Source: Clostridium sp. CAG:710 (GTDB lineage Bacteria; Bacillota_I; Bacilli_A; RF39; UBA660). Taken from it: 64,000 bases of DNA. Location of the stretch: the NCBI GenBank assembly GCA_000432595.1, contig HF996868.1, positions 68,104 to 132,103 of the forward strand. Direction: 5' to 3'. The notes under the pieces are model-generated. The model was not told where the DNA came from. It saw nothing but the letters and a program-made list of their open reading frames with translations, and searched no databases. Positions 34,755-43,960 of the stretch are shown here, one piece after another (position 1 is the first letter of the stretch; each line of letters starts with the position of its first letter). The position numbers were made by a program, and so were the translations under genes.

Positions 34755-34783
34755 ATTATACAAGATTGTATCTATTAAATCAA
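34755..34783 (-). promoter_or_regulatory. Promoter of the unknown gene-murL-murD operon
   Basis: TTGATT (34778-34783) and TATAAT (34755-34760) are exactly 17 bases apart on the minus strand. Confidence 0.75.
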
Positions 34784-34791
34784 ATCAGTTT

Positions 34792-34817
34792 AAAAAAATA
34801 TTGAACTAGTCAATATT
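34792..34817 (-). terminator. Terminator at the end of the DUF1003 gene
   Basis: AATATTGA and TCAATATT pair as an 8-bp stem; the TAG stop is in the loop and a T-run follows on the minus strand. Confidence 0.78.
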
Positions 34818-35321
34818 TTTTTTATTATCCTCTTCAAGGGACTTTAGAATTTTGTTTTGATTAGTAATAATTTTTTCCATTTTATCATGCAAATCTTCTA
34901 ATATTAATTCGCTTTTTAAATCTGTTTTATAGTCATTCTGACTACGCATACTATCTTTTTTTGCTGCCCTATTTTGACTCATCATAATTATTGGAGCCTG
35001 AAGTGCCGCAACACATGATAATACTAAATTCAATAATATAAATGGATATGGATCTACATTTTTAAATGCATATAGATTTAGTAATATCCATAATATTAAA
35101 AATAAAGTAAATCCGATTATAAAGCTCCAACTACCTGCGACTTCTGTTAATTTATCTGCAACTTTGTCTCCTAGTTTTTCTGTATCTTTGTCTTGCTTAT
35201 CAACATCTACCGCAATTGGTTGACCAATTAATAAATCAAGTAATTGTTCCTCATCCTCTATATCTAAATTTTTGTTTAAAAGCATTTTAACTATTTCTTT
35301 TTTTGTTTTTCTTTTTTCCAT
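34806..35321 (-). CDS. DUF1003 membrane protein
   Basis: The 171-residue protein has two membrane segments (about 66-86 and 94-115) and the strongly conserved family block DPYPFILLNLVLSCVAALQA followed by PIIMMSQNRAAKKDSMRSQN. A C-terminal coiled coil follows. DUF1003 proteins are widespread and uncharacterised. It has its own terminator and lies between the hydrolase gene and the murL operon. Confidence 0.88.
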   Translation of the reverse strand: MEKRKTKKEIVKMLLNKNLDIEDEEQLLDLLIGQPIAVDVDKQDKDTEKLGDKVADKLTEVAGSWSFIIGFTLFLILWILLNLYAFKNVDPYPFILLNLVLSCVAALQAPIIMMSQNRAAKKDSMRSQNDYKTDLKSELILEDLHDKMEKIITNQNKILKSLEEDNKKNID

Positions 35322-35378
35322 ACTATCACCTATAAAAATAATACAACTTATTTGTGTTAATGTAAATAAAGGTTAACG

Positions 35379-36293
35379 TTATTTTATTATTTTATTCAGC
35401 CATTTTAAAATATCATTATAAACAACTTCGTTTTCTAATTCATTTAGAATTTCGTGTCTTTGATTCGGATACAGTATCCCTTTTATATTCTTGTATCCCA
35501 AGTTTTTTAAGAAGACTTGTGCGATGTTCCAATCTTTTTCTGATGATATTACAGGATCATCTTCACCTGCAATAAATAATATAGGAAGGGGTGGGTTCTT
35601 TTTACTATATATCTTAGGATTATAAGTATCCAACATTAGTCTTACTATATTTTCATATCCATTTAATGTATATTCATACTGGCACAGTTCATCTTCATTA
35701 TATTTTTTTACTATTTCATTGTTAGTACATATCCAATTATTTGGTAATTCACCTTTCTTGTTGTATCCTCCAAACATTAATTTTTTAATTAATTTACTAC
35801 GATGTTTGTCACCTTTTATTTTCTCCATTATCTTAATTATTTTTAAACCAAATGCTGCTGCCTTGTTTTTACTTGGTGAACCACAAACAATTAGTCCATC
35901 TATTATATCATCATATTTAGAAATGTATTTTCTTACTATCATTGAGCCCATACTGTGACCCATAAGGATTATTTTTTGTGTTTTATATCTTTTTCTTAAG
36001 TATTTTGTTAATTGATGTAGGTCGTCTACAACAAAATCTGCTTTTTCATCATAAAAGTAGCCTAGGTCATCTTTACTTTTTAAGCTTTTCCCATGCCCTC
36101 GGTGATCATTTATAAAAGTAGCATATCCATTACTTGCTAAAAACTTCATAAAGTCAATATACCTTTCTTTATGTTCATTCATTCCGTGTGCAAGTTGGAC
36201 TACACCATTTATTTCTTTATCAGGTTCTATTAATAGACAGTCAAGAACTAATCCGTCCATTTCTGATTTTATTTTAATTTTTTCTTCTTTCAC
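35379..36293 (-). CDS. Alpha/beta hydrolase, monoacylglycerol lipase/lysophospholipase type
   Basis: The 304-residue protein has the serine hydrolase nucleophile elbow GHSMGS (Ser about 115) and the oxyanion region VQLAHGMNEHKERY. The acid is in AGEDDPVI and the catalytic His in NQRHEILNE. There is no signal peptide, so it is cytosolic or peripheral. Family members hydrolyse monoacylglycerols or lysophospholipids; the actual substrate is unknown. Confidence 0.88.
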   Translation of the reverse strand: MKEEKIKIKSEMDGLVLDCLLIEPDKEINGVVQLAHGMNEHKERYIDFMKFLASNGYATFINDHRGHGKSLKSKDDLGYFYDEKADFVVDDLHQLTKYLRKRYKTQKIILMGHSMGSMIVRKYISKYDDIIDGLIVCGSPSKNKAAAFGLKIIKIMEKIKGDKHRSKLIKKLMFGGYNKKGELPNNWICTNNEIVKKYNEDELCQYEYTLNGYENIVRLMLDTYNPKIYSKKNPPLPILFIAGEDDPVISSEKDWNIAQVFLKNLGYKNIKGILYPNQRHEILNELENEVVYNDILKWLNKIIK

Positions 36294-36339
36294 ATTATCA
36301 TCCTCTTTTTTATTTTATCATGTTTTCTTACCCTAAACT

Positions 36340-36365
36340 AAAAAAAGTTAACAATTGTTAACTTT
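36340..36365 (-). terminator. Perfect palindromic terminator after the 91-residue gene
   Basis: A 22-base perfect palindrome centred on AACAATTGTT, followed by a run of T on the minus strand. It overlaps the stop codon of the gene at 36364. Confidence 0.85.
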
Positions 36366-36639
36366 AAAGAGTATGTCCTTTACTATCTTTTTCATTCTCA
36401 TTTATATCATATGCCATTAATTGTGTTTGTAGTTTTCCATCTCTATTAAAGGCTTCAAGAGCATAATCAGAATCTATTTCTTTTACTCCATAATAAGCTC
36501 CTGCTTCTTTACGAAAGCTTTCCATTTTACTACCATATAATTCTGAATCCTCATCCGTTAGTACACCTTTTTCCTTTTTGTCCATACATTTGTTGTAGGT
36601 ATCCCTTAAATCAATATATTTTTTTACTATTTCTTCCAT
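36364..36639 (-). CDS. Small unknown protein
   Basis: A 91-residue soluble, charged and mostly helical protein (MEEIVKKYIDLRDTYNKCMD at the start). No family is recognised. The start at 36639 follows AGAAAGGA by 8 bases; the longer frame to 36672 adds 11 residues without a ribosome site. It lies just downstream of the tmRNA gene and has its own promoter and terminator. Confidence 0.6.
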   Translation of the reverse strand: MEEIVKKYIDLRDTYNKCMDKKEKGVLTDEDSELYGSKMESFRKEAGAYYGVKEIDSDYALEAFNRDGKLQTQLMAYDINENEKDSKGHTL

Positions 36640-36667
36640 AATATTTTCCTTTCTGGATATAATTATT

Positions 36668-36696
36668 ATCATACCATATTTATATTTAAAGTTGAA
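36668..36696 (-). promoter_or_regulatory. Possible promoter of the 91-residue gene
   Basis: TTCAAC (36691-36696) and TATGAT (36668-36673) are 17 bases apart with a TGG just before the -10 (extended -10). It overlaps the weak hairpin that may end ssrA. Confidence 0.45.
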
Positions 36697-36720
36697 CTCG
36701 TGTCCAACTGAATTCTTTAA

Positions 36721-37099
36721 TGGTGGAGCCGGGGAGAATCGAACTCCCGTCCAAAAAGGATGACAGATAGACTTCTACAAGTTTAGTTAATTAACTAAAT
36801 TTACTATACAACAAGTAATTAACAACCAATTATATAGCTAGTCTATAAAATTTCATCTTGGCACATAGACATTGCAAAGATATATCCTACTAAAATAAGC
36901 CCTAGATAATTCCCGTAGGAAAAGAACTATATAGAGCGCATTCCCTAATTAGATTAGGCAAAAGCTACAGCGTTCTTATTGAACATTGAAGCGAATGCTT
37001 CTTTAATTTTGTTTCCAGTTATTTTAACTGTTGCAATTTAAGGTTTGCTTCCTACTTGCTATCTAAATTCTATCCTTTCTGTCGAAACCAGTCGGCCCC
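36721..37099 (-). ncRNA. ssrA: tmRNA
   Basis: About 379 nucleotides. The 5' end GGGGCCGACTGGTTTCGACA and the 3' end TTCGATTCTCCCCGGCTCCA plus CCA are the hallmarks of tmRNA, and the seven-base acceptor stem pairs fully (one G-U). The tag reading frame, by alignment of the AACTGG context with Bacillus tmRNA, starts at a GGA resume codon (37017) and stops at TAA (36955). It encodes 20 residues, from GNKIKEAFAS to FNKNAVAFA, longer than the 14 of Bacillus. With SmpB, encoded just upstream, it frees stalled ribosomes and marks the products for proteolysis. Confidence 0.96.
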
Positions 37100-37108
37100 G
37101 TAGAAGAG

Positions 37109-37137
37109 ATTATACTATATTTTATGCTTTTTTTCAA
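37109..37137 (-). promoter_or_regulatory. Promoter of ssrA
   Basis: TTGAAA (37132-37137) and TATAAT (37109-37114) are exactly 17 bases apart, and the -10 box lies about 10 bases before the tmRNA 5' end. It sits immediately after the smpB stop codon. Confidence 0.85.
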
Positions 37138-37142
37138 TACTT

Positions 37143-37586
37143 CTACCTGTATTTAGCTTTTGTATCTTTATCTAGTTGTCTTTTTATATCTCTTTCTTTT
37201 ATACTTTCTCTTTTGTCATAATTCTTTTTACCTTTACATAAGCCAAGTAATACCTTGGCTTTATTGCTTTTAAAATACACTTTTAATGGAATTAATGTAT
37301 ATCCTTGTAAAGTAATCTTATCATTTAGCTTTAGTATTTCTTTTTTATGCATTAGTAACTTTCGTGTCCTTGTTTCATTATGATTAAATATATTTCCTTC
37401 TTTGTAGTGTGAAATAAACATGTTAAGTAGGAACAATTCATTTTTTCTTATAATAGCATAACTATCTTTAATATTAGCTTTTCCATCTCTTATAGATTTT
37501 ATTTCAGTACCTGTTAATACTATTCCACATTCATATTCCTCTTCTATAAAATAATCATGTCTTGCTTTTCTGTTTAATATTTCCAT
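37143..37586 (-). CDS. smpB: SmpB, tmRNA-binding protein
   Basis: 147-residue partner of tmRNA. Landmarks are NRKARHDYFIEEEYECGIVL, TGTEIKSIRDGKANIKDSYA and the basic C-terminal tail (KRESIKERDIKRQLDKDTKA). It sits between rnr and ssrA, the usual Firmicutes order, with 8 bases to rnr. Confidence 0.98.
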   Translation of the reverse strand: MEILNRKARHDYFIEEEYECGIVLTGTEIKSIRDGKANIKDSYAIIRKNELFLLNMFISHYKEGNIFNHNETRTRKLLMHKKEILKLNDKITLQGYTLIPLKVYFKSNKAKVLLGLCKGKKNYDKRESIKERDIKRQLDKDTKAKYR

Positions 37587-37594
37587 ATTGTCAC

Positions 37595-39697
37595 CTATAA
37601 TCTTTTTACTAATTCAAAATCTATGGTTTTAGCTTCTTTGGAAGCTGCTTTTACTTTTATTAATACTTCATCGCCTAGGGTAAACTTTTCTTTTGTTCTT
37701 TCCCCAATTAATGATTGTGTCACTTCATCAAATGAGAAGTAATCTTTCATATCATTTACATGTATTAGTCCTTCTACTAAATTATCAAGTTGAATAAACA
37801 TACCAAAGTTTGTCACTCCTGAGATTATACCTTTATATTCTTCTCCAATATGATCTTCCATATATTCAGCCATTTTCATATCTTCTACTTCTCTTTCACA
37901 TTCGACTGATTCTCTTTCTTTAAATGAAGAATTCTCAGCAATATAGACTAATTTTTCTTGCCATTTATTTATAGTTTGATTTGACATATCATCATTAAAT
38001 AAATATGTTCTAAGTAATCTATGTACTGTTGTATCTGGATATCTTCTTATTGGTGATGTAAAATGAGTGTAACATTTACTTGCTAGTCCATAATGTCCTA
38101 AATTTTGTGGTAAATATATTGCCTTTTGCATGTTTCTTAACAATAGTGACGATAGTACTTTAAATTCTTTTTTATCTTTTAATTGATTAATTAAATTCTG
38201 AATTGCCTTTGGACTTATATCTTTTGTGTTAAATTTAACTGTATATCCTAGGCTTTGTACAAAGGATATAAAATCTCTTATTTTTTCTTCTTTTGGATAT
38301 TCATGAACACGATATATGAAAGGTAAATCCATATAGAATATATGAGTCGCTACACATTCGTTTGCTTGAATCATAAAATCTTCTATTAAATTTTCTCCTC
38401 GTCCTCTGTTCCTTAATACTATATCTGTAGGATGGCAATTTTCATCTACTATAATTTTTGCCTCATCTACATCAAAATCTATGTATCCTCTATTAATTTT
38501 AGCTTTTCTAATAATTTGAGATAATTCATCCATTAGTTTTAAATCATTTACAAAAGGTTCATACCCTTCTGGAATTTCATTCTTTTCAATTACTTGGTTT
38601 ACTTTTTTATAAGTCATTTGAAGTCTTGATTTTATTATACTTGGAAATATTTCATAATCAACTGTTTTGCCATTATTATCTATTTCCATAACGCATGAGA
38701 TTGCTAGTCGCTCTACTCCTGGATTTAATGAACATATTCCATTTGATAACTTATGTGGTAGCATTGGTATTACTCTATCAACTAGATATACTGAAGTTCC
38801 CCTATCCATTGCTTCTTTATCAAGTGGGCTTCCTTCTTTTACATAGTATGATACATCTGCAATATGTACACCTAATTTATAATTACCATTTTTTAACTTT
38901 TCTACTGATATTGCATCATCTATATCTTTTGTATCATCACCATCTATTGTAAATATAGTTACATCAGTTAAATCTTTTCTGCCTTTTTTATCTTGTTCCC
39001 TAACCTCTTCTGGGATTGAATCAAGTTCTTCTATTACTTCTTCTGGGAATGTATCATTAATCTCATATTTACACACAATAGATAATATATCAACACCAGG
39101 ATCATTTTTATGACCTATTATTCTTACTACTTCACCTTTATATCTATTTTTTGTGATGTTTCTTAATATTTTAACTACGACTTTATGTCCATCTACTGCG
39201 CCATGGGATTTATCTCTATCTATTTCTAACTGTATATCAAGTTTTTTATCATCTGGTATTATATAACCTTTATCTTTTTTAAAATAAATTTCCCCAACTA
39301 TTGTGGATAAATCTCTTTCAAGTGTCTTAACTATTCGTCCTTCTCTTTTTTCTCCACTGTTTTTGTTTAAAATTTCAACAATTACAGTATCATTGTTAAG
39401 AGCTTTATTTATATTATCAGGTGCAATAAAAATATCTTCTTCTTCTCCAGATACTTCAACAAAGCCGAATCCTTTTTTATTCATTCGAAGGATTCCCTTT
39501 CTTAAATTACTGTTTTCTAAAAGCATATATCTGTTTTTATTTGATCGATATATTTCATATGAGTCTTCTAATTCTCTTAATGCATCTGAAAACTCCTTTG
39601 TTTCTTCAATAGTATTTAAATTTAATGCACTATCAAGTTCATCTATTGATAAAGCCTTATCTGATTCTTCTAATATACTTAAAATTTTTTCTTTCAT
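37595..39697 (-). CDS. rnr: Ribonuclease R
   Basis: A 3'-5' exoribonuclease that degrades structured RNA and acts with tmRNA on stalled messages. The 700 residues include an N-terminal helical domain and cold-shock domains. The RNB catalytic domain contains TIDGDDTKDIDDAISV with the metal-binding Asp residues, and a C-terminal S1 domain contains GVTNFGMFIQLDNLVEGLIH. The start at 39697 lies 5 bases after GGTGA; the ATG 12 bases earlier has no site. Confidence 0.97.
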   Translation of the reverse strand: MKEKILSILEESDKALSIDELDSALNLNTIEETKEFSDALRELEDSYEIYRSNKNRYMLLENSNLRKGILRMNKKGFGFVEVSGEEEDIFIAPDNINKALNNDTVIVEILNKNSGEKREGRIVKTLERDLSTIVGEIYFKKDKGYIIPDDKKLDIQLEIDRDKSHGAVDGHKVVVKILRNITKNRYKGEVVRIIGHKNDPGVDILSIVCKYEINDTFPEEVIEELDSIPEEVREQDKKGRKDLTDVTIFTIDGDDTKDIDDAISVEKLKNGNYKLGVHIADVSYYVKEGSPLDKEAMDRGTSVYLVDRVIPMLPHKLSNGICSLNPGVERLAISCVMEIDNNGKTVDYEIFPSIIKSRLQMTYKKVNQVIEKNEIPEGYEPFVNDLKLMDELSQIIRKAKINRGYIDFDVDEAKIIVDENCHPTDIVLRNRGRGENLIEDFMIQANECVATHIFYMDLPFIYRVHEYPKEEKIRDFISFVQSLGYTVKFNTKDISPKAIQNLINQLKDKKEFKVLSSLLLRNMQKAIYLPQNLGHYGLASKCYTHFTSPIRRYPDTTVHRLLRTYLFNDDMSNQTINKWQEKLVYIAENSSFKERESVECEREVEDMKMAEYMEDHIGEEYKGIISGVTNFGMFIQLDNLVEGLIHVNDMKDYFSFDEVTQSLIGERTKEKFTLGDEVLIKVKAASKEAKTIDFELVKRL

Positions 39698-39722
39698 ATC
39701 ATTCACCATTATAATTATACAA

Positions 39723-39749
39723 TAAAAAAAAGACTTTTTATAGTCTTTT
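39723..39749 (-). terminator. Terminator-like hairpin between secG and rnr
   Basis: AAAAGACT and AGTCTTTT form an 8-bp stem directly after the secG stop, followed by a T-rich run on the minus strand. Some read-through would be needed if rnr has no promoter of its own. Confidence 0.8.
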
Positions 39750-39963
39750 AGATAAATTCAGCTATTAAACTAACTAAAAAGAATATCATTCCAAGTACAA
39801 GTGTAATTCTACTTACTAGTAATTCTACTCCACGTTCTTTCCTTTTACTAAATAAATCGGCATTTCCTCCAGAAATAATTTGTGAGGCGCTTTCTGCTTT
39901 ATTACTTTGAAGTAGAACTATTATTATAAGTAATAATGAAATTATTAATAAAAATGTTTTCAT
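39748..39963 (-). CDS. secG: Protein translocase subunit SecG
   Basis: 71-residue accessory subunit of SecYEG with two membrane segments (1-17 and about 50-70) and the conserved middle LLQSNKAESASQIISGGNAD. Gene order secG-rnr-smpB-ssrA is the common Firmicutes arrangement. GGAGGAATC precedes the ATG. Confidence 0.95.
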   Translation of the reverse strand: MKTFLLIISLLLIIIVLLQSNKAESASQIISGGNADLFSKRKERGVELLVSRITLVLGMIFFLVSLIAEFI

Positions 39964-39990
39964 ACTGATTCCTCCGTATCACTACCAATT

Positions 39991-40019
39991 AATTTACCAT
40001 ATATTGTCATGAAAATCAA
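39991..40019 (-). promoter_or_regulatory. Probable secG promoter
   Basis: TTGATT (40014-40019) and TAAATT (39991-39996) are 17 bases apart, about 30 bases before the secG ATG. Confidence 0.5.
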
Positions 40020-40052
40020 GATAATTGTACAAACATATTTCTAACAAATTTG

Positions 40053-40081
40053 TTTAAAATATAAAAAGAATGTGTTATAAT
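40053..40081 (+). promoter_or_regulatory. Probable promoter of the FemAB-type gene
   Basis: A TATAAT at 40076-40081 with a weak TTTAAA 17 bases upstream. A second TATAAT-like box follows about 15 bases downstream. Confidence 0.45.
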
Positions 40082-40110
40082 TTGTTTGTATAATAAAAAA
40101 GGAGGTCCAT

Positions 40111-41373
40111 ATGAAAATAGTAAACTTGAAATACAATGAATTTGAACAATTTGTTAGAAACCATCCTCTTAGAAATTACTATCAGTCTGTTGCATATGGA
40201 ACGTTAATGAGTAATTTTGGATTTAAACCTCTATATATTGGATTTGTTCATGAAGGCAAGCTTGTTGGTGCCTCATTAATACTACATGTTCCTATATTTA
40301 TGGGATTTAAATATGGTTATGCTCCTCATGGAATATTACTTAACTATAATGATTATCAATTAATACCGGATGCAGTAAAAAAGCTTAAGAGTTATTTATT
40401 TAGACAAAGTTTTCTTATATTAAAAATAGATCCTTTAATTATTAAAAGTACTAGAAATAAGGATGGAAATATTCTAACACAAAATGGTGAGTTAGATAAA
40501 ATAATGAGTACTTTATTAAAAACAGGTTTTACTCATTGTGGATTTAATAATTATTTAGAAGCTGTAAAACCTAGATGGCATGCGATACTTGATATGGAAG
40601 GCAAACCCACTACTGAATTGTTTTATAATCTTGAAAAACAAACCAGAAATAAATTAAGAAAAGCTGTTAAATTTGGGGTTGAGATATATAAGGATAGTAC
40701 TTGTAATATACCTCAAATGTATGAATTTATAAAAACTAAAGGAAATTATTCCCTAAAATATTATGAAGAATTTAAAAATAAATTTCAGGATTCTTTTGAA
40801 ATCTATTTAGCTAAACTTAACACTGAGGTTTATGTAGCAAATAGTAAACACCTTTATGAAAAAGAACAGGAAATGAATGATTACTTAAACAGTCTTATTC
40901 AAGATGAAGGATATAAGGGAAAAGATATGCGTACTGTCTTAAATAAAAAGATGGAATCGGATAGAATTCTAGCATCCTATAAAAAACACCTAGTTAAATC
41001 AACACAACTTTTAAGAGATTATCCAGAAGGAATAATACTTGGTGGTGCAATAATAGTTAGATATGGTAATCAAATCAATTTGCTTATAGATGGTTATAAA
41101 GAGGAGTTTGGTAATTTGTCACCTTCTTATCTTACTAGATGGAAAGTAATTGAAAATTATTGTGGAAAGGGAATTGCCTCATTTGATTTAAATGCTATTT
41201 CTGGCGATTTTACTAATAATAATAGATATCGTGGATTAAATGAATCAAAACTTGGATATAATGCCGAAGCAGTTGAATATATTGGTGAATTTAATTTGAT
41301 TGTTAACAAGCCGATGTATGCATTATATAGAAACACCAAAGATAAATATAATATAAAAGACCAAAAAAAATAA
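40111..41373 (+). CDS. FemAB/MurM-type peptidoglycan bridge aminoacyltransferase
   Basis: Family members use aminoacyl-tRNA to add bridge amino acids to lipid II. The 420-residue protein shows the paired GNAT-like fold: QSVAYGTLMSNFGFKPLYIG near the start, a GYAPHGILL block near 70, a coiled-coil insertion (about 225-300), and a second half ending GIASFDLNAISGDFTNNNRY, then GLNESKLGYNAEAVEYIGEF. These blocks are characteristic of FemX/FemA. AAAAAGGAGG precedes the ATG. It implies a branched or bridged peptidoglycan, consistent with the mur genes here. The amino acid added is unknown. Confidence 0.92.
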   Translation: MKIVNLKYNEFEQFVRNHPLRNYYQSVAYGTLMSNFGFKPLYIGFVHEGKLVGASLILHVPIFMGFKYGYAPHGILLNYNDYQLIPDAVKKLKSYLFRQSFLILKIDPLIIKSTRNKDGNILTQNGELDKIMSTLLKTGFTHCGFNNYLEAVKPRWHAILDMEGKPTTELFYNLEKQTRNKLRKAVKFGVEIYKDSTCNIPQMYEFIKTKGNYSLKYYEEFKNKFQDSFEIYLAKLNTEVYVANSKHLYEKEQEMNDYLNSLIQDEGYKGKDMRTVLNKKMESDRILASYKKHLVKSTQLLRDYPEGIILGGAIIVRYGNQINLLIDGYKEEFGNLSPSYLTRWKVIENYCGKGIASFDLNAISGDFTNNNRYRGLNESKLGYNAEAVEYIGEFNLIVNKPMYALYRNTKDKYNIKDQKK

Positions 41374-41400
41374 GATTAAGCTAATCTTATTTTTATTTTT
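41363..41400. terminator. Bidirectional terminator
   Basis: AATAAGATTA and TAATCTTATT form a 10-bp stem with an AGC loop and have A and T runs on both sides. It separates the FemAB-type gene from the convergent metalloprotease gene. Confidence 0.9.
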
Positions 41401-42817
41401 GATTTATTGCATTAATTAGAGCTTTTTCCATGAAGGCTTTTAAATCTTCTGGATATTCAGTCCCAAAGTCATGTAATTTATTAGGCTCTCTTGTTATATA
41501 TGTTCTAAAGTAATATACATATGCATCTGCAAAGAATTCATATATATTAGTTCGAGCATAGTCTGTTAAAATATTATTATTTGTACGATATTTATTATAT
41601 ATTGTTACAAAGTTTGCATTATTTGAATAATAGTTTGCAAATTTGTAAGAATCAAATGCATGTGCTAATTCATGAGATACAACGTTTTCTTGATATTGTG
41701 TACATAATATTTCTGTAGAAGTAAAGTACAATGCTCCAGATGTAACTCCTGCATATATTGTTCCCCAATTTCTTTTCATTGAATTATCAGTTATGAAATA
41801 TATAACTGGTACCTTAACAAAATAACTTGGATTTTGTTTTAATTCAGCTATATATTTGTTAACAGCAGATTCATTGCAACCTTTTTCAACCTTTATAGTA
41901 GCTTTATTTATCTTTCCTAAATTTTTTACTGGATTTATTGCATAAGTACTTGATGTATACTCATTATTTGATGAATTATTATTATTACCATTATTAATAT
42001 TATTATTTCCACTATTTGATGATAATTCAACATATTTATATACCTTTGTTGTTTTTGAATCAACTAGTGTTTTACAAGTACTATCACTATACAATTTTAT
42101 TTTTGAATATCTATAAGTATTGTTTTTGTCTACTGTAAGCCCAAAATATTTTCCTTTACCATCATTATCAATTGGACTACACTCTTGTGTATATCCGGAT
42201 TGCGTTTTATTGTAGTTAGTAAATGTATAATACATTCTTTCATTGCCAGTTTGTTTAAAATTTATTTCTACTACTGTCTTATTTTTATATAGTGTCTCTG
42301 AAGGTTCAGTTAACTTTAGTGATGCTTTTTTATTATTACTGCTACTATTTCTATTGCCATTATTATTGTTATTGTTTGTTTTAACTTTGTATTTTTTACT
42401 ATCATATTTTTTAATACTATTGCTGCAAGTATTATCATTATAAATAGTTATTCTTGCGTAGATAGGTTCTTTTGTTGGATTAAATGAAAAATTTACTACC
42501 TTTGATGTATTTACTTCATTACAATTTCCACTGTAAATTCTTTTTCCATTTGAGTAAAACATCTCTGGTTTATAATAATATGTATCCTCTCCAAAATATA
42601 CAAATATTGAACTTACTTTTATTTTAGTACCTTTATTAGCTGTTGTGCTTGCTATATTATCCACAAAAATAACAGACGGTGAATATGTATTCGCACTCAA
42701 CTTATTATTAATGCTTGTTGTAATAGTTGAAGTATTATTTTTCAACAAGCAAATAATCATTAAACATATAATTAGTAATACATTACTAGCTATTAGTATT
42801 GTTTTTTTCTTATTCAT
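41393..42817 (-). CDS. Membrane-anchored zinc metalloprotease, lethal-factor/PPEP-like, copy 1
   Basis: The 474-residue protein has a membrane segment (6-25) and an outer part. Two Ig-like beta domains are joined by a Ser/Asn-rich linker (about 38-140 and 163-270). A second Asn-rich linker leads to a C-terminal metalloprotease domain. The zinc motif is HELAH (382-386) with a downstream Glu in YEFFADAYVYY (Glu about 427). HExxH followed about 40 residues later by an E-x-x-A helix resembles the lethal-factor/Pro-Pro-endopeptidase group. It closely matches the neighbouring gene. The substrate is unknown; a surface protein is likely. Confidence 0.75.
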   Translation of the reverse strand: MNKKKTILIASNVLLIICLMIICLLKNNTSTITTSINNKLSANTYSPSVIFVDNIASTTANKGTKIKVSSIFVYFGEDTYYYKPEMFYSNGKRIYSGNCNEVNTSKVVNFSFNPTKEPIYARITIYNDNTCSNSIKKYDSKKYKVKTNNNNNNGNRNSSSNNKKASLKLTEPSETLYKNKTVVEINFKQTGNERMYYTFTNYNKTQSGYTQECSPIDNDGKGKYFGLTVDKNNTYRYSKIKLYSDSTCKTLVDSKTTKVYKYVELSSNSGNNNINNGNNNNSSNNEYTSSTYAINPVKNLGKINKATIKVEKGCNESAVNKYIAELKQNPSYFVKVPVIYFITDNSMKRNWGTIYAGVTSGALYFTSTEILCTQYQENVVSHELAHAFDSYKFANYYSNNANFVTIYNKYRTNNNILTDYARTNIYEFFADAYVYYFRTYITREPNKLHDFGTEYPEDLKAFMEKALINAINQK

Positions 42818-43960
42818 ATTATATTTTCCCCCTTTGTTTTGCCACTTATTATATATATTTATTTTATTTTGTCAAGTTTAATGATTAAAAAAGACACGTC
42901 AATTAAGACGTGCCACTGTTTTTATATTGCTTTACCTAATGCTTTTTCCATGAAGGTCTTTAAGTCTGTAGGATATGTTTTTCCAAATCCATATAATTTA
43001 TTCGATTCCCTTGTCATGTATGTTCTTAAATAGTATACATAAGCTTCTGCGAAGAATTCGCTTATATTACCTCGACCATAACTTGTTAATACACTATTAT
43101 TTTTACGATATTTATTATATAGCGTTACAAAGTTTGAATTATTAGAGTAGTAATTTGCAAATTTGTAAGAGTCAAATGCATGCGCTAATTCGTGTGACAT
43201 AACATTTTCTTGATATTCATTACATCTTATTTGTGTTGAACTGAAAGCCATAGCGCCCGATGTAACTCCTGCATATATTGTTCCCCAATTTCTTTTCATT
43301 GAATTATCACTTATAAGATATATAACCGGTACTTTTACAAAGTAACTTGGGTTTTGTTTTAATTCGGCTATATATTTATTAACTACAGACTGGTTACAAC
43401 CTTTTTCAACCTTTATAGTGGTATTGTTTATTTTTCCTAAACTTTTAACCGGATTTATTGCATAAGTACTTGATGTATACTCATTATTTGATGAGTTATT
43501 ATTATTACTGTTATTATTATTACTATTATTATTTCCACTATTTGATGATGATTCAACATATTTATATATCTTTGTTGTTTTTGAATCAACTAGTGTTTTA
43601 CATGTGCTATCACTATACAATTTAATTGCTGAATATCTATAAGTATTATTTTTATCTACTGCAAGCCCAAAATATTTTCCTTTACCATCGTTATCGATTG
43701 GACTACACTCTTGTGTATACCCTGATTCTGCTTTATTATAATTAGTAAATGTATAATACATTCTTTCCTTTCCATTATGTTTAAAATTTATTTCTACTAC
43801 CGTTTTATTTGTATATACTGTCTTTGAAGGTTGAGTTAACTTTAGTGATGCTTTTTTATTATTACTACTATTATTGTTTTTATTGGTATTATTGTTGTTG
43901 CTATTATTATTGCTACTATTATTTCCATTATCTGATGATTTTAATTTGTATTCCCTACTA
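42001..43960. repeat. Duplicated gene pair with Asn-triplet microsatellite linkers
   Basis: The two metalloprotease genes are long direct repeats of each other. Inside them, stretches near 41970-42012, 42340-42375, 43490-43540 and 43855-43930 are built of ATT/GTT triplets (Asn and Ser on the coding strand). These can expand or contract by slippage. Confidence 0.7.

Noticed and set aside
34755..34783. Alternative reading of the murL leader as a riboswitch
   Set aside because: The promoter is only about 10-15 bases from the ribosome site, too short to hold one.
36660..36720. A tRNA-like or second RNA gene next to ssrA
   Set aside because: No cloverleaf can be drawn; only a weak AGTTG/CAACT hairpin is present.
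41970..43930. Triplet-rich stretches considered as a CRISPR or tandem-repeat array
   Set aside because: They are low-complexity Asn/Ser codons inside two reading frames, with no repeat-spacer structure.
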